Source of the DNA: Cephalopachus bancanus
Lineage: Eukaryota; Chordata; Mammalia; Primates; Tarsiidae
DNA: 64,000 bases
Direction of reading: 5' to 3'
NCBI GenBank assembly: GCA_027257055.1
Contig: JAPVLO010000182.1
Span: forward strand, 8,804,001-8,868,000
Shown here: piece after piece, positions 12,151 through 23,530 of the stretch
Position numbering within the stretch: position 1 is the stretch's first letter
Layout: every line of letters starts with the position of its first letter
The notes under the pieces: generated by a model
Seen by the model: only the letters and a program-made list of their open reading frames with translations
The model's database searches: none
What the model was told of the DNA's origin: nothing
Translations under genes and position numbers: made by a program

Positions 12151-12948
12151 TGCTTGAGCCCCCACACAGAGAGGAGAGTAGAAATCTCACCCCTGGCTCA
12201 TTGTCAAGGGCATGGAGAGACAGGCCTTAGGAGGAAATTTCAGACAGTGTGGCTTCTAATTGCCTGGAAAGAACAGTGCTGGAGGGTGCCGTAGACAGTG
12301 CAGGAGATGAACCCTACCCACTTCTCAACATCGGTGACATCAGCACACCTGCAAGACACCATCCACACCGTCCTGTTCCCTCAGCAGTCTGCTCAGGATC
12401 CCAGGGACTGTCCCCCTTCCCGGGAGCAGCAAGAGGCCCTGCCTGCTGTCAGAGAAGGCAAGAGCCCAGGGTGAGGGCCGCCCGGCTGTAGGTATTGCAG
12501 GAGGCGGGAGGCTAGCTGGGCCTCTAGTGGGGGGAAGGTGGAGAGAGGTGCCACTGGATGCTTCCAGAAGGAACCCCCACAGACTTCAGCTCACCTCCCG
12601 GAAACCCAGATCCCAGAGCCAGCCACCGATGGCTTCCTGAAGCGGGTGACTGGGCATTTTTGAGCCCTCTCTCCAGCTCCACTACAGACCCAGGATGTTT
12701 TAAATGGCTTCAGTTAATGGCGCTAAAGAAAACCCCATGTGCTTTGAAGGCCTCTGGGTTGTGCTGACCTCACCAGCTGCCTTCTGTAGCTGCCAGCTTG
12801 CCTAGCTGTTGAGACCTAGGACTCCTGCTCTGGAAGCAACTCGACTGCCAGCCAGCTGGAAGGTAACTGACCTCTCCTGGCCTTTAACACCCATCAGTAA
12901 AATATTAGATCTATTCCCTGCCCCTGAGACCTCTGCACACGGGGTATG
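12150..12948. other. Intron sequence without a recognised element
   Basis: GC-rich. No repeat or gene seen. Confidence 0.45.
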
Positions 12949-12963
12949 AAAGTCTCTGTTCCA

Positions 12964-13119
12964 GGCCGGACACGGTGACACACACCTGTAGTCCCTGCTA
13001 CTCAGGAAGCTGAAGCAGAAATATCACCTGAGCCCAGGAGTTTGAGGTTGTGGTAAGCAGTGATTGTGCTACTGCACTCCAACCTGGGTGATAGAGTAAG
13101 ACCCTGACTTAAAAAAAAA
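12964..13119 (+). mobile_element. Alu right monomer (FRAM-like) with target duplication
   Basis: One right arm only (GGCCGGACACGGTGACACAC ... GACTTAAAAAAAAA). AGTCTCTGTTCCA occurs on both sides, so it inserted as a monomer. Confidence 0.88.
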
Positions 13120-13204
13120 GTCTCTGTTCCAGTTCCCAAGTATTCACTGAGCACCTACCATGTGAAGACAGTGTGCCAATCTCTTAAAAGGATAAAGAGA
13201 AGGG

Positions 13205-13690
13205 TGAAACCAATACTGTCCTTACCATATTCATATTCTGCTATAACACAGTGCCACAAACAGGTGGCTTAAAACACTAGAAACGTATCTCACAGTCCCA
13301 AAAGTTCAAGATCAAGGTTGTCAGCAAGGTTGACTCCTTTTTGGAACCTCAGAGGGAAAATCTATCTGTTGCCTCTCTCCTGGTGGCTGCTGGCATTCCT
13401 TGATGTTCCTGGACTCGCTGATACATCACTGCAGTCTCGGCCTCTGCTTTCCCATGGCTGTCTTCCCTCTGTGTGTCGGGCCTGAATTTTTCTTTTCTTT
13501 TAAGGATAACAGTTACTGGATGAGGGCCTACCCTCCTTCAGTTTCGTCCTCATCCTAACTCGCTCACATCCACAAAGACCCCACTCCAAATTAGGTTGCC
13601 TGCTCAGGTACCAGGGGTTAGGACTTACATATATCTTACGAGGGAGCACGAGTCAATCCAGGGACCTTCCAGAAGTAAGAGTAAAAACAG
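13205..13690 (-). repeat. Old interspersed repeat, family not assigned
   Basis: The run ATTCTGCTATAACACAGTGC, CCACAAACAGGTGGCTTAAA, then CTGGTGGCTGCTGGCATTCC and AAAGACCCCACTCCAAATTA is familiar from a widespread old mammalian repeat (LTR or MaLR type by impression). Strand and family are uncertain. Confidence 0.5.
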
Positions 13691-13734
13691 CATAGCCAAG
13701 AAAAAGCAAAACCTTGACAGCCAGACCAAGCTGG

Positions 13735-13975
13735 GCTTTTCTAATTTTATTTATTTTTTTATTATAGAGTTGTGGGGTACAAGTAAGTTGCATACAAGTG
13801 ATGTTTGGGCTTCTAACGGGCCCTCCCTCCCCCGATAGTGAACCAGGTACCCGGTGTGTTATCACACTCCTCTTCCTCCCCCCCTTAGCCGTGTTCAGCA
13901 TCTGTCAATCCTTGTGCTTGTGTGACCAGTGATCAGGGCCTGCTTGTGGGTGAGAACATGTGGTATTAGTTATTT
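13735..13975 (-). mobile_element. L1 3' end, antisense
   Basis: The + strand begins with a complemented A-rich tail (TTTTATTTATTTTTTTATTA), then GAGTTGTGGGGTACAA, and ends GGTGAGAACATGTGGTATTA, a known antisense L1 landmark. Confidence 0.65.
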
Positions 13976-13984
13976 GTTCCTAAC

Positions 13985-14150
13985 TATCACCGAGCTGGGT
14001 TTCTGAACCGCTCAGAACCTCAGGTCACTCAGCTGTAAAATGGATCGGCGATCTCTACACTGCAAGGCATAATGTATACAAGACAACAGGCACATACTCG
14101 GTGGCACTCAGTCCGTCATCACTACTATGGTTATAGCGATTATTATTGGT
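13985..14150 (+). mobile_element. MIR
   Basis: GAACCTCAGGTCACTCAGCT, GTAAAATGGATCGGCGATC and GGCACATACTCGGTGGCACT follow MIR order. Confidence 0.7.
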
Positions 14151-16386
14151 ATCAGCTGAAGGACAGGGCACAAGAAGATGGTGTAACATGGAAGAGGTTC
14201 AAGCAAACCACCCTGGAGTGTGAGTACATTGGATGGAACAAAACAGGGTCAGCTTCCCAGCACGGACCTCTGAAGTGACATTTGAAACAGGCCTTGGGAA
14301 GATTTACGGGACTTTGACAGGTAGAACGGCAAGGGAGGGAGTTCCAGGAAGTGGGAGTGGCATCACCAAGGCTTGCGGGTAGGAGAGGTTGGCAGGTGAG
14401 CTCACAGTCCCTCTGGCCGGCACATTGGAAAATGAGGGGCGAGCCGTGATGATGGTTGTAAAGGAGCATTTGGACCTCAGAGAATGGAGAGATGGCGTTT
14501 AATTCATAGTGTGGGAGCCAGTGAAGGGTTTTTTGGAAGGCTGACGCGATTGCACCTGCATGTAAGGAAATTCGTCAGGCTGCAGCATGCAGGGTCTGAG
14601 AGCTCGCAGCCTCTGGGCAGGGAGAGAGATCAGGGCCCAAGCCACAGAGACCCCTGTGTGAGGGGAGGGCTTTCCCGGTCCTGACCAAACTGCAGGCGGG
14701 TTGTGGAAAGTGCCCTGGACTCCGTCATGGCTTGGCTGCTCCCCTTGGACAAGTCGCACGCCCTCTCTGGTCAAGGTAGGCCTTGTTGTAAGACTGTAAG
14801 ACGAGTGAGCCAGTGACAGGTGCTGGGAGATCTTCAAGCCCCTCCCGTGGCTGATATTTCTCAGCCTGAGGGACACTGGCCGGCCTAGGCGGTGTATTCA
14901 CAGGGCATCTGGGGGGTGTGGGGTGGGGAGGTGTTCTGCTCAAGCCTTTGCCCCAACCCCTGCCCCTGTTCCCTGCGTCTCTGGGAGACAAGAGCATCCC
15001 AGATCTCTGGGCTTTGGGGAGGCCGGGGCCCGGTCAGACTGTGCAGAGCTGTGAGCAGTCTTAATTGTTCCACATTAACTTAACTTTCACCTCGATCTTA
15101 CTTTAGAATTCTGTGAATATTTATGAGCGAGCTCTTGCTTAATGAGGAGGGGAACGGAGACATTAATGAGCTTTCTTTCCCGCTTGGGTTTGGGGATTTA
15201 TTTTTTCCTCATCTCTAATCTGAATTCCAGCTATGCTGTGCCTTCCTTCCTCTTAGGTCCTCAGAAGTGACAGGACCTGCTGTCACTTTTCCCTGTGACC
15301 TCCCCCCAGGCACAACCCAAGCACACAAATGCCAGAGCTGAGGCAGTCCCAGGCCTCAGGCTGGGGAGAGGGCTCCTTCCCCCTGTGGGGAAAGAGGGGT
15401 GTATTTGTGTGTGCACACACGTGTGATTGCATGCGAGTGAAAGGCTGTGTGTGCACCTGTGTGGCCATGCCTGCTGCGTGTGAGCTCTCCAGGAAGCAAG
15501 TAAGCCTGGCTGTGTTGAAATGCAAAGGAAAGCTCTTTCTCTCTGGCGATGAGAGGAAAGATAAGACAGGGCTTCTTTTTCCTCTTGGATCTCTTTGCAG
15601 AGGCGGTGTGGGGCCTCTCTCCTGGGCCCTGTGCCTAAGGACCAGCTCGAGGATTTCCCCAGACCGGGATGGTGCCAGAGGCTGGCGTTCCCGGCATGAC
15701 CCTGCAGCATGACCCAGGCAGGGCGTGGGGAGGGGAAGCCCAGAGGGCCCTCCTGAGGCAGAGGAGAAAGTGAGAGGGCTCCTTGGCCTAACCAGCCAGG
15801 GCTGGGAGCAAGAAAGGAAACTCAGGGAGGACATCTAGGCGTCACCTCTGCGTGGGAAGTTTGCAAGATGACAGCAGTCCCCTCTCACCCTCGGTTCCCC
15901 TGGGATCTGTGCCCAGGCTCTCCGGGACTGCAGAAGAGCCTGGCGATTGTGTAATCAAGAGATCAATAAGGAAAAGGCGCTTAGACAGGTGGGCACCCTC
16001 CCTGGTCCCTGTTCCCCCACATTCCCCAGCCTTTCAGCCACGGAGATGCCCCAGCCCACTCCATCTCTCAGCTGCTTTTCGCCTCTGGTCGGATATCAGT
16101 CACATTGCACTGCAGTATGCGTTTGGCCAAAGCCAGTGGGAATTCGCGCTCAAGGTCTCCAGCCTGGGAGGAAGCCTCAGGCCCTGGCACGGGTGGGTCC
16201 TCTTGGTCTTCTCGCCCTGGTCCTCTTCCCTCTCTGCCCAGAGGTCCTCCTTGCTCCAAAGCTCCACCCCATCCCAACTCCATCTTTTGCAGAAGCTTCA
16301 CTGTCTAGAGCCCACCAACCTAGCAGAGAGGTTCGTGTCACCCAGTGCTGGAGCCTGGTAGCAAGACAGCAGCCTTGTAATAATGG

Positions 16387-16387
<1 letters not shown>
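14151..16387. other. Intron sequence without a recognised element
   Basis: GC-rich. A possible MIR piece lies at 14700-14790 and a GT-rich stretch at 15400-15470. No gene supported. Confidence 0.45.

Positions 16388-16432
<45 letters not shown>
16388..16432 (+). repeat. (GT)n microsatellite
   Basis: About 22 uninterrupted units between AATGGGC and ATTTGCTC. Confidence 0.98.
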
Positions 16433-16434
<2 letters not shown>

Positions 16435-16589
16435 TTGCTCGCGTGCATGCACACACAAGAGTGCACACAAGCGCATGTGCCAATGGGAACTGCTCACCCC
16501 TGGGACCAGGCTAACCTGTCAGCCCCAGTGCAGTTAACAAATGCTAAAGAACTAACAACAAAGAGGAGAACTAAAAACGAGTTTTTTGT

Positions 16590-16930
16590 GGTATAAAAGT
16601 CAAACGGCTCCTAATGAGCGTGCATCACTATTTATGGGCCACCACATATGCACGGGCTTGTTTTGCACATTGCCGACCTCATGCATTGTTTCTGTCGTGG
16701 GTTCCACCTGATTACCACACTGGATTCTGTGTCCGTGTATTCAGCTTTCTGTCACTTATGTGGTGGTATGATCCGTTCCTAATTTTTTTCATAAAGTGTG
16801 GTTTTATTAAAAATGCGAGGCTTAATCCTTTTTCATTGAAAAATACAGAAAAACAGAAGAAAGAAAATGGGTGGGCTGGAAGGGAGAAATTAACCATAGC
16901 CTGACCACTCAGACACAATTAACATTGTTG
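16590..16930 (+). repeat. AT-richer LINE-like relic, family not assigned
   Basis: GAAAAATACAGAAAAACAGA followed by ACCATAGCCTGACCACTCAG resembles a known old LINE end. Confidence 0.4.
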
Positions 16931-16932
16931 TG

Positions 16933-17064
16933 GCTGGGCGTGGTGGCTCATGCCTGTAATCCCAGCACTTTGGGAGGCTGAGGCAGAACCATTGCTTGAG
17001 CCTAGGAGTTCGAGATCAGCTTGGGTAACATAGCAAAATCTTGTCTCTACAAAAAAAAATAAAA
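16933..17064 (+). mobile_element. Left arm of an older Alu, split by a younger Alu
   Basis: J-like left arm ending in the A-rich linker where the next Alu begins. Confidence 0.88.
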
Positions 17065-17381
17065 GCCGGGCTCGGTGGCTCAGTCTCTCATCCTGCGCCT
17101 TTAGGAGACTGAGGTGAGCGGATTTCCTGAGCCCGCGGGTTCGAGACCCGCCTGGGCAGCGAGACCTCATCTCTACAGTAAATCAAAAAATCAGCCGAGC
17201 ATGGTAGCGCACGCCTGTCATTCCGGCTACTCGGAAGGCTGAGGCGGAAGGATCCCCGGGGCCCAGCAGGTCGAGGCTGCGGTGGCCGGGAGCGGCCACT
17301 GCACTCCAGTCTGGGCGACAGAGTGAGACTCCAACTCAAATAAATAAACAAATAAATAAATAAATAAAATTTTAAAAAATA
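17065..17381 (+). mobile_element. Alu, lineage-specific, nested, with T-arm hairpin
   Basis: Complete dimer with GCGGGTTCGAGACCCGC at 17135-17151 and an (AAAT)n tail. It sits in the linker of an older Alu. Confidence 0.94.
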
Positions 17382-17540
17382 AGCCAGGCATGGTGGCATG
17401 TGCCTATAGTCCCAGCTCCTCGGGAGGCTGAGGTATCACCGGAGCCCAGGACGGTCGAGGCCGCAGTGAATCATGGTCTTGCCATGGCGCTCCAGACCGG
17501 GCAAGAATGTGAGACTCCCACTTAAAAAAAAAAAAAAAAT
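17382..17540 (+). mobile_element. Right arm of the split older Alu
   Basis: AGCCAGGCATGGTGGCATGT to the A-tail; completes 16933-17064. Confidence 0.87.
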
Positions 17541-17829
17541 TCATCCTTTGGGTTTTGCAGACGATTGTGGAGTGAATCCATGAAGCTCCGTGTGGACACA
17601 TCTGGGGCTTTCTGGAAGAAGCACGGAGTCTGAGTCAGGGGCACTCCACTCACCCCTGTCTTCCCCGGGGACTGGAGAGCACCCCAGGCCTGGGGGTGAC
17701 CCCAGGAAGTCTGACCTGTCCCACTCCTGGAGGGCTGCCCCCAGCCCTCCTCAGGTGGCGAGAGGCTGCAGCCTCGACCCCGCCCCTTCCCAGGGAGCAG
17801 GTGGGGAGTGTGCCTCCCCTCTCACCCTT

Positions 17830-17965
17830 CTATGCTGTGTGCCTGCAGCAAGTTATTTCAACGCTCTGTGCCTCGACCTCTTCATCTCTGAAATGGGAGC
17901 CTTGCCAGGATCCACCTTACTGACGGTCATGACATTACAGGAGTTGACGCATACCAAGCTCCTGG
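17830..17965 (+). mobile_element. MIR fragment
   Basis: CAGCAAGTTATTTCAACGCT, then GTGCCTCGACCTCTTCATCT and CTGAAATGGGAGCCTTGC match the core and tail half of MIR. Confidence 0.65.
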
Positions 17966-18289
17966 TGACATTACGGGACATTTCATGACATTTGGGGAGG
18001 CAACTCATCCAAAGCTCCAGGTGTGTGGCACAGTGTTAGTGCCCCAGGTGGCCCAGCTTCCCTCCCTCCACACCTTCTTGCTCCCCAGGGTCCTGGGAGC
18101 AGCTGCTGGCCGTGGAGGTGGGGACTGGGCGGCTTCCCAGGGAGGAATTTTTGTGTGTGAGGACATCTAGCCAGGCCCAGAAAATTCCTTCCGACCTTCT
18201 GTCTTGGCCTCCCCGAGGGGTGGTTCTTATCAACTGCAAGTGTGATGTGTCAGAGAGAAGCTGAACTGGATGGTAGCCGAGGCAGTACA

Positions 18290-18765
18290 AACATATTTTA
18301 TTCAGGACCATTGCAGCAAGGGAAGAGAGACCTCAGGAGGGAATGGATTCAGTTCGGAATTCAAGAAGTGGGAATTTATAGCCGAGGAGCAGAGCAGGGG
18401 GGTGTTCGTGGATGGAAATGACTAAGAGAAAACATCAGGGTAAGAGGAAGTCTGGCTAAATTGACCTGACAGGATTCTTGCTGAAGGCAGGCAGGGCAAT
18501 CAGACATCATGGGGGGTGGTAGGGGACAGGGAAGCCAGCAGATGCCAAGGGTGATCAGATACTAACTTAGCAGGATTCTCTCCCAAATTGGGCGGCACAA
18601 AGACAGAAAGGGAAGACCCAAAGTCAAGACCTCATTGGGAAGAGAATTCAGAGAAGCCTGACTAAAATTTGGTCAAGGAGAGACTCTTTGTCCCATGAAG
18701 GGAAGTGACTGATCAAAAAAGAGATGAGAAGGGAAGAGAGGGCAACATCATTTTACTACTTGAAG
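18290..18765 (+). repeat. Unassigned, probably repeat-derived segment ending at an Alu target site
   Basis: Purine-rich (GGGAAGAGAGG-type) and without coding potential. It begins TACAAACATATTTTATTCAG, which looks like a complemented 3' end. I suspect an interspersed repeat but cannot name it. Confidence 0.4.
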
Positions 18766-18776
18766 TGAAACTTACA

Positions 18777-19055
18777 GGCAGGTACTATGTCTCACACCTG
18801 TAATCCCAGCACTTTGGAAGGCTGAGGCAAGAGGATGGCCTGAGCCCAGGAGTTTAAGACCAGCCTGGACAACACGGTGAGACTTCGTCTCTACAATAAA
18901 TCAAAAAATTAGCTGGGTGTGGTACACACACCTATAGTCCAGCTACTTAGAAGGCTGAGGTGGAAAGATCACCTGAGCCCAGGTGGTCGAGGCTGTGGTA
19001 GCCAGGACACTGCGCTCCAGCCTAGGCGACAGCGTGAAACCTCAACTCAAAAAAA
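18777..19055 (+). mobile_element. Alu with 11-bp target duplication
   Basis: TGAAACTTACA at 18766-18776 and 19056-19066. Lineage-type linker. Confidence 0.94.
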
Positions 19056-19479
19056 TGAAACTTACAAAGGGGCAAAGGGGTTGGCCTCGGCCCACAGAGG
19101 GCCACGATGGCATGCAGAAGCCAGGACGCCATGTACCTGGGTATAGTCTGGACACCCACGCCCATAGCTTCTAGTCCTGGTTCTACCATCAAGGCTCTGG
19201 GGATTCAGACAAGCCCCCTCCCCTCCCTGGCTTCCTCTGTCTCTCCTGTCAAAGAGGGACAGCTGGTTGTTCTTCTTTGAGGCAGGAGGAGGCTAAACTG
19301 ACCAAAAGTCTGCCCACTGCTTTGTGTTCTTTGTAACAGAAGAACGACATGAGTTGAGGTACAAGTATAACCAAGTATTCTGCCACTTGATTAGAATATG
19401 GGGGCACTGGGCTTCCTTAATATGACTAAGCAGATGCATGATGGAGATTCAGTTGGAGAAGATAAAGAAGCTTGTGCCA

Positions 19480-19776
19480 GCTGGGCACAGTGGCTCACGC
19501 TTGCAAACCCAGCACTTTGGGAGGCCGAGGTGGGAGGATTGTGTAAGCCCAGGAGTTTGAGACCAACCTGGGCGACCTAGCAAGGCTTCATCTCTACAAA
19601 AAATTTAGAAGATTAGCCAGGTGTGGTGGTGCATGCCTGTAGTCCCAAGAGGCTGAGGAGGAAGGATCGCCTGAGCCCAGGAGTTCGAAGCTGTGGTGAG
19701 TTGTGATCGTGCCACTGCACTCCAGTCTGGGCAACAGAGTGAGAACCTGACTCAAAAAAACCCCCAAAAAACAAAA
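19480..19776 (+). mobile_element. Alu, J-like
   Basis: GCTGGGCACAGTGGCTCACG to the A/C-rich tail, with a short deletion in the right arm. Confidence 0.92.
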
Positions 19777-20659
19777 AAGCACGAGCTTTAGACAGCAAAG
19801 CTATGGGCCCTGGAGATAAGACAGCTGTCAGGGAAAGTCAGGCACCATCTTGGCAACCGGGCCTGTGACCCCTGCACCAGCAGGACATTTGAAGAAACAG
19901 GGGACAGGATCCATTTTTTGGTAATAACTTCCAGGCTCCTAAAGCCTGATCTTTATCCCAGCAATAGGGATTTCTTTAGCAATAAGGTCTCTGCGTTAAG
20001 CATTTGTTAAAACCAGATTAATCTGAGCGGTAAGAAAACAAGAAGAGGGCAGAAGCCCCTCAATTGCTCATGGCTCGGTTAATCCCTCACACAGCGTCTG
20101 TCTCGTGAGCACCCAATGCAGCCTAGGCAGGACTCGCACTCTATCGTGGTGACACAGTTTCGGGCCTCAAGACACATCCGGGTTTTGTTCCCAGGGCCGT
20201 CATAGTGGCTGCTCAGTATATGCTGTTTTCTCACCGTGTGGGATCTGCTTCCCCAGCAGACTTGGGGGGCCTGCCCCCAGGGCCCTCAGTTAAGAACCTT
20301 CCCATGCTGCGCTGTAATTTGTCTGTCCATTTATTTCTTGGGCTCCCGTATCGGCCCGCCCTCTCCTATAATCAGCACATGTCCCCGTGTTTCCTCTTTC
20401 TGTCCCCAGCACCTGGCAGGTAGCGTCTGTGAGTAAATAGCTCTTCACGTCAGACGGTCACGTGTCTTGTCTTGGATTGTGGACTTCCTGAGGGCAGGAC
20501 CATTTCCGTGATGTATCTTTGTCCCTGAAGACCTACCCAAGGGCCCAGCACATCCTAAGTATGCTGCATCTACCGAGTGACTGGTACATTCAGCAAATTG
20601 CGTAAAAGCTCAGAGAGGTTGCCAACGTGTTGGTGAGGTAGGGTCCCTCAACAGAGGGG

Positions 20660-20850
20660 ATGTCGTGTATCAAGCACTTAGCACAGTGCCCAACAAAGAA
20701 TAGGCACTCACTGAATACTATAATTATTACCATGGGCGAGTTGCAGAATGCCTCTGAGCCTCAGTGTTCCCATCTGTAAAATGGGAGAGGAATTCCACCT
20801 GCCACAGGAGTCTTGTGGGAATTAAAGGTGGCCATGGGTGAGGCCTGCCT
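20660..20850 (+). mobile_element. MIR pieces
   Basis: CTTAGCACAGTGCCCAACAA with TAGGCACTCACTGAATAC is a MIR tail. GGGCGAGTTGCAGAATGCCT with CATCTGTAAAATGGGAGAGG is a second MIR core. They are probably two overlapping or adjacent copies. Confidence 0.65.
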
Positions 20851-21689
20851 GGCTTCTTGTGGGTCCTGGTCAGTGTCAGCTGAACCCATCCAGCACCCTG
20901 TGACCTAGCGAGAGAGAGCCAGCATCTGACTGGAGAAGACATCCAGAGCCAAGCCTCTGCCCCCAGTGCAGGTGTCTGAGACATGTATTCCTCGGTCTGG
21001 CCGTGACTGGGCAAGCTCGCCTCTGGCTACAGACGGCCGCCTCCGCTGACCCGTGTGCTGGACAAATGTGATCATTGTCCGCATGTGATATGACGTGACG
21101 AGGGTCAGGAGACTGTGACCTGGACCAGACTGGCCCCTGCGGGGGAGAAAAGGCTTGGCTTCGGCTCTGATGCTCAGCCTCCTTGTTTCCATGGCTCCTT
21201 TCTGACTCTTCATGTATTTTTTTAAAAATACGTAATTTCCTAAAGGGAAATTAAATTGGACTGTGCATTAATTTGAGGGACTGGAGTCTGACAGGGCGGG
21301 CACCAGAACTGCTGGCTTCTGATTCTCGCCACGGTTCTGAGGGCAATCTGGAGGGTCCCATGACCCCATGGTGACCCTGTGCTTCTCCAGCTGGGGGGAG
21401 GCGATGGCCGGATTCCCAGAGGCCCGAGGTGACATCGTCTCACCAGGGCACCCATTCCCACCTGCTCCCTCGCCCCAGAACCTGAACCGGCCACCCCTGC
21501 CTCTCCCAGCTCTAGACGGCAGGCCCTCTCTGGGTGGGGCAAGACTGGGGACCCAGGACACTGGGAGAAATCCGAGGGATGGGGCCACAGTTGCAGACAG
21601 GCTTCCCCCGCCTCCCCCTGGCTTCTCCTGCTAGCCCAGGCCCCATTCCTGGTGCCTGGCAGCCAGAGCAAATGGGGCAGTGGCTTTGG

Positions 21690-22130
21690 GTCAGACACTC
21701 TTGTGAAGCAGCTTTGGGTTTGAGGCCTGACTCTACTGCTCACAAGCCAGGTGACTCCAGTGAAGTTATTAAGCCAGTGAGTCTTAGTTTCATCATCTGT
21801 GAAACGGGGGTGAAAAGAGGCCATACTTCGCTGGGCCCTTGTCATGCTGATTAAAATGCAAAATATGAAAAATCTAAAAAATTAGCTGGATGTGGTGGCG
21901 TGCGCCTGTAGTCCCAGCAACTCGGGAGACTGAGGCAGAAGGATTGCATGAGCCCGGAGATTAAGGTTGCAGTGAGTTGAGAGTATGCCACTGCACTCCA
22001 GCCTGGGCGACAGAGTGAGACCCAGATTCACAAAAACTAAATAAGTAAATAAAAATACAATGCAGAAGGTCCCCATGAAGGGCGTGCTCAGCACAGTGCT
22101 TGGCAGGCAGTAAGCACTCATGACATGCGC
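21690..22130 (+). mobile_element. MIR split by an Alu right arm
   Basis: The MIR core (GGTTTGAGGCCTGACTCTAC, CATCATCTGTGAAACGGGGG) is interrupted at about 21868-22055 and its tail resumes with GCTCAGCACAGTGCTTGGCA. Confidence 0.72.
21868..22055 (+). mobile_element. Alu right-arm fragment inside a MIR
   Basis: Begins in the middle linker (AAAAAATTAGCTGGATGTGG) and runs to the A-rich tail. Confidence 0.85.
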
Positions 22131-23214
22131 GCTGCCCCTAGTTTGATGAGCACCTACTTTATTGCACAAGGGCCACTGCCCAGGCCACCCTGGAGGAGGC
22201 CACATCGCTCCTTCCCAGTGATGGTCAGTCTTCAGCCCTCCTGCTGCTCCCTGCTTGGTAGGGCTGGGTGCCCAGGGGCCCCAGGGTCATTTCCGCATTT
22301 CCTCTAAGGCCCTGGGCACCGTGTGGCACACAGAAGCCACACAGTACTCAGGGGCAAGAGAAGCTGAGTAGCTGCCCTGAAAGTGTGAAAAACAGTTCCT
22401 TGGGCACTGCCCACAGAGCCAGGGAGCTGGTCAGGACCCTCTCATCCCCTCGTCACCGTCCCTCTTGGAAAGGACCCAGGACCAGCTCTTCACAGCAACA
22501 GCTGCCACTCACTGAACGCCCGGCACCCCGCCAGCACCCTCCTCTGCAGTCCTCACCGTGGTCCTGAGATGCAAGATTAACTTCATCCCAGTTTCCAGAC
22601 GAGAAGCTGAAACTCAGAGCGGCCGCCCTGCCCAGCGTGCCGCCGTAAGGAGCAGAGTCGGGAATGTCCTCGCCAGTCCTTCACCCTTGTTCTCACAGCC
22701 TCTGCCTCTAGAAATCACTTCTGTGCCAGGCAGAGGGAGCAGGCGGGTGGGGAGAAAGAAAAAGACATGTCTGAGCCTAAATTCTCCCGGCCCTAAACTC
22801 AGCAAAAAATGCCGATGTTCCTCACCTGTCCCAGCTTCTCCAGGGGACGTTTAAAATAGAACTTTAGTCAGACCTTAGTGAAGCCGATTGATTTTTAAAA
22901 ATAAGTCAGCCTCCATCTCGGGGAGCCAAGTCTGACTTTGGGTGACAGTGAGAGCCCAGAGGCCCAGGGAGCCAGGGCCCTGAGACAGGACAATCCTGAG
23001 AGCACATCTGACTTGGGAATTCAACAACCAACGTTCGCCAGGGGACCCAGAAACGCATGCAAACCCAGAAACCTCGAATGCAAATCTTATGGGTTGACTT
23101 CCCTCTGTCCTCTCATCCTGTCCTTAACCAGGCCCCGTAGCTGAGCCAGAATTCAGGTAAGGAGAGATGGACATGTCACAGTAACCTAGGGTTAATCCGA
23201 GCAGCGTCTCCTCT

Positions 23215-23218
<4 letters not shown>
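22131..23218. other. Intron sequence without a recognised element
   Basis: GC-rich, no repeat or gene seen. Confidence 0.45.

Positions 23219-23274
<56 letters not shown>
23219..23274 (+). repeat. (CT)n microsatellite at the tail of an antisense Alu
   Basis: About 28 CT units directly followed by Alu complement (CCAGGCTGGTGTGC), so it sits where the Alu A-tail would be. Confidence 0.97.
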
Positions 23275-23278
<4 letters not shown>

Positions 23279-23530
23279 AGGCTGGTGTGCAATGGCACCA
23301 TCACAGCTTACCGACCTCCTGGACTCAGGTGATCCTTCTGACTCAGCCTTCCAAGTAGCTGGAACTAAAGGCATGCACCACCATGCCTGGCTAATTTTTT
23401 TAAAATTTATTGTAGAGATGAGGTCTCGCCAAGTTGCCCAGCCTTGTCTCAAGCCCCTGGGCTCAGGCAATCCTCTCATCTCAGCCTCCCAAAGTGCTGG
23501 GATTAAAGGCATGAGCCACCGTGCCCGGCC
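23275..23530 (-). mobile_element. Alu, antisense
   Basis: Dimer complement ending GAGCCACCGTGCCCGGCC. Its tail position is occupied by the (CT)n tract. Confidence 0.92.

Noticed and set aside
16298..16596. Val-Cys / Thr-His repeat proteins
   Set aside because: Translation of a (GT)n microsatellite on either strand.
17135..17151. tRNA gene signal
   Set aside because: Only the T-arm/B box is present; there is no acceptor stem or anticodon arm, and it lies within Alu left arms.
21240..21845. 201-codon minus-strand open frame
   Set aside because: No similarity recognised; GC-rich region that also contains MIR sequence.
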